Source: Lentisphaeria bacterium UBA1829 | GTDB lineage: Bacteria; Verrucomicrobiota; Lentisphaeria; Victivallales; UBA1829 | Direction: 5' to 3' | NCBI GenBank assembly: GCA_002338895.1 | Contig: DDJH01000050.1 | Span: forward strand, 172 to 9,259 | Length of the DNA stretch: 9,088 nucleotides | Part shown: piece by piece, positions 7,743-9,088 of the stretch | How positions within the stretch are numbered: position 1 is the first letter of the stretch | How the letters are laid out: every line of letters starts with the position of its first letter | Program-made: the position numbers and the translations under genes | The notes under the pieces: model-generated | The model's input: only the letters and a program-made list of their open reading frames with translations | Database searches by the model: none | What the model was told of the DNA's origin: nothing

Positions 7743-8916
7743 TTTCCATCCCCTTGAAGTAACAGACGGCATCCCCTTTCGGACGGATGTCGGTGACGTG
7801 CCCCGTGTAGTGACGCAGATTCCGCGGACGGTAGGGGTACTCCGACAGAACCGATTCATTCACTTCAATCCCGAGTCCGGGGCGGTCCGGAATCCGGATG
7901 AAGCCCTTCTCGAATTCCACGCATTCATTGGAGATGCGCCTGCGGAACGTCCCGTCGGTCAGCATGATCTCGTGGATCAGAAAATTCGGCGTGCACGCGG
8001 CAAGCTGAAGAATCGCCGCATTCGAGACCGGTCCGCTCGGATTGTGAAACGACACCGGAATGTGACGGGCTTCCGCCATCGCCGCAATCTTCTTCGATTC
8101 AAACATTCCTCCGGCGTGAAAGATGTCCGGCTGGGCGATATCGACCGCATTTCTTGCAAACAGATCGTCGAATCCGAATTTCGTGTAGACCCGCTCCCCC
8201 GCGGAGATCGGAACGGGCGATTTGGAGCGGATTTCCGCAAGAACAGAGAGATTGTCCGGCGGACACGGCTCCTCCATCAGCATGATCTTGTACTGCCGAA
8301 GCTCCTGCGCGATCCGCAGAGCCGTGAAGGCGTTGAACCGCCCATGACACTCGATGAGCAGATCGATCTCCGGACCCACCGCCTCCCGGACCGCTCCGAC
8401 AATCGCCGACGCCTGATTCAGCTCCCGGTTCTCAAGAGTCATATGCGCCTTTCCGAACGGATCCCACTTCAGCGCGGTCACCCCCAGACTCACCGCTTTG
8501 CGCGCGGCTTTCGCAAACTCCTCCGGCGTTTTCGCCCCGACAAACCAGGCGTTGGCGTACATCCGCACCGAATCGCGCAGTTTTCCCCCCATCAGCGCAT
8601 AGACCGGCGCGTTGAAAAACTTCCCCGTGATGTCCCACATCGCCATTTCAATGCCGCTGATGGCGGACATGAGGACGGGACCGCCCTTCCAGTAGATGTC
8701 TCTGTACACCTCGAAACACATCCGCTCGATCTCCCGCGGATCGCGGCCGAGAATCAGGCGTTTCAGGTCCTCCACGCATCCGGAGAGCGCTTTCTCCTGG
8801 GTCCCCAGCGACGCTTCCCCCCATCCATAGAGTCCCTCGTCGGTCTCCACTTTCAGAAAGGTCCAGTTCGTCCGGAACGCGTCCACCACAAAGGTTTTGA
8901 TTTCAGTGATTTTCAT
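7729..8916 (-). CDS. Enolase-superfamily sugar-acid dehydratase (galactonate-dehydratase-like, mandelate racemase subgroup)
   Basis: 395 residues from ATG 8916, with GAGGGAAA upstream; in-frame ATGs further upstream lie in the AT-rich promoter. An N-terminal capping domain (MKITEIKTF, FLKVETDEGLYGWGEAS) is followed by a TIM barrel. Metal ligands at the expected 26-residue spacing are E189 (IECHGRF), E215 (MEEPC) and E241 (AGER). K150 (ALKWD), H191 and the D264 (QPD)/H291 (SFHNPSGPV) dyad, 27 apart, supply the acid/base groups of the mandelate racemase subgroup. The overall pattern resembles E. coli DgoD, but the first ligand is Glu where DgoD has Asp. Known: relatives dehydrate aldonic acids to 2-keto-3-deoxy acids in the cytoplasm using Mg2+. 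The 14-bp overlap with the aldolase supports dehydration then cleavage. Gluconate, galactonate or another aldonate are all possible. It is first in its operon, behind a TATAAT. Confidence 0.87.
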   Translation of the reverse strand: MKITEIKTFVVDAFRTNWTFLKVETDEGLYGWGEASLGTQEKALSGCVEDLKRLILGRDPREIERMCFEVYRDIYWKGGPVLMSAISGIEMAMWDITGKFFNAPVYALMGGKLRDSVRMYANAWFVGAKTPEEFAKAARKAVSLGVTALKWDPFGKAHMTLENRELNQASAIVGAVREAVGPEIDLLIECHGRFNAFTALRIAQELRQYKIMLMEEPCPPDNLSVLAEIRSKSPVPISAGERVYTKFGFDDLFARNAVDIAQPDIFHAGGMFESKKIAAMAEARHIPVSFHNPSGPVSNAAILQLAACTPNFLIHEIMLTDGTFRRRISNECVEFEKGFIRIPDRPGLGIEVNESVLSEYPYRPRNLRHYTGHVTDIRPKGDAVCYFKGMENETF

Positions 8917-8940
8917 GACTTTCCCTCGCTCTTTTCCTAC

Positions 8941-8946
8941 ATTATA
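8941..8946 (-). promoter_or_regulatory. -10 element of the sugar-acid dehydratase operon
   Basis: On the minus strand this reads TATAAT exactly. A start site about seven bases on (near 8934) would leave a leader of about 18 nt that holds the GAGGGAAA ribosome site before ATG 8916. No good TTGACA lies 16-18 bases upstream; that region is a run of A/T (8959-8976). The promoter may therefore be weak or activator-dependent, which fits an inducible sugar operon (inference). Confidence 0.5.
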
Positions 8947-8947
8947 C

Positions 8948-8975
8948 TTGAATCGGAGAAAAAAATATATATATT
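8948..8975 (+). promoter_or_regulatory. Candidate promoter of the divergent right-edge gene
   Basis: TTGAAT (8948-8953), a 16-bp spacer and TATATT (8970-8975) make a plausible sigma70-type promoter pointing right. The start site would be near 8982, which puts the ATG at 8978 upstream of the transcript and leaves ATG 8999 as the start. The -35 element lies one base from the divergent operon's -10, so the two promoters abut and could interfere or share an operator. Confidence 0.4.
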
Positions 8976-8998
8976 TCATGCTGAAAAAGAGGAAGAAG

Positions 8999-9088
8999 AT
9001 GCTGAAAACCGATTTTCCGGAAAAATTGCGGACCTTTTCCGAAGAACTCAAAAGCCTCGGCGCACTTTTCGACTGCGGCATACGACTC
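8999..9088 (+). CDS. 5' end of a divergently transcribed gene (3' truncated by window edge)
   Basis: Thirty codons are open from ATG 8999 to the window end (begins MLKTDFPEKLRTFSEELKSL). GAGG at 8989-8992, six bases upstream, supports this start over the in-frame ATG at 8978. The visible part is an amphipathic helical stretch followed by GALFDCGIRL. No domain can be assigned. A gene placed head-to-head with a catabolic operon is most often its regulator (AraC, GntR or LacI types are common), but that is context only; nothing seen so far is a DNA-binding motif. Confidence 0.5.
   Translation, partial: MLKTDFPEKLRTFSEELKSLGALFDCGIRL

Noticed and set aside
7743..7859. 39-codon N-terminal extension of the aldolase
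   Set aside because: It lies inside the dehydratase coding region and lacks family similarity; ATG 7742 has a ribosome site and matches the family N-terminus.
8917..9081. 55-codon N-terminal extension of the dehydratase
   Set aside because: It covers the AT-rich promoter region and the divergent gene start; the family begins at MKITEIKTF and a ribosome site precedes it.
1..9088. Very frequent TCCGGA/CCGGA words as a dispersed repeat or uptake signal
   Set aside because: They fall mostly in coding sequence and follow from codon preference (CCG, GGA, CGG, GAA); no constant flanks or orientation were seen.

Overview
The window looks like a carbohydrate-utilisation region from a Lentisphaerota-type bacterium (Victivallales-like, perhaps from a gut). 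This is inferred from two pseudopilin-like proteins of the FSLIELL/FTLVELL type with an H-X9-DG tail, which are hugely expanded in Lentisphaerota and Planctomycetota. Moderately high GC, AGGAG-type ribosome binding sites and several glycoside hydrolases fit with this. No rRNA, tRNA, mobile element or CRISPR array was seen. Taxonomy rests on protein style only.

Plus strand, left part (1-2407): the 3' end of a six-hairpin-like carbohydrate enzyme, then a 10-TM DMT/EamA transporter whose start overlaps the enzyme's stop, then a spacer of about 100 bp holding a possible 19-codon ORF and a short palindrome, then a pseudopilin-like H-X9-DG protein.

Minus strand, right part (8916 down to 2442): a co-directional set of five genes. 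In transcription order these are an enolase-superfamily sugar-acid dehydratase (galactonate-dehydratase-like), a KDPG/KDPGal-type aldolase (14-bp overlap), a second pseudopilin-like protein (148-bp gap), an exported clan GH-A glycosidase (25-bp gap) and a cytoplasmic GH39-like glycosidase (11-bp overlap). The two gene sets converge with only 34 bp between stop codons near 2408-2441. At the right edge a further gene begins on the plus strand at about 8999 and runs off the window. It is divergent from the dehydratase, with back-to-back promoter-like elements between them, the usual place for a local regulator.

Working model (inference): an exported glycosidase and perhaps a surface pseudopilin act outside the cytoplasm. 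The GH39-like enzyme finishes oligosaccharide or glycoside hydrolysis inside. A sugar acid derived from the product is dehydrated to a 2-keto-3-deoxy acid and split by the aldolase into pyruvate plus an aldehyde. The oxidoreductase that would make the acid and the kinase that would phosphorylate the keto-deoxy intermediate are not in the window, so the route is incomplete here and the substrate is unknown. The most interesting point is that pseudopilin-like genes sit inside both sugar-degradation gene sets with no secretion or pilus machinery nearby.
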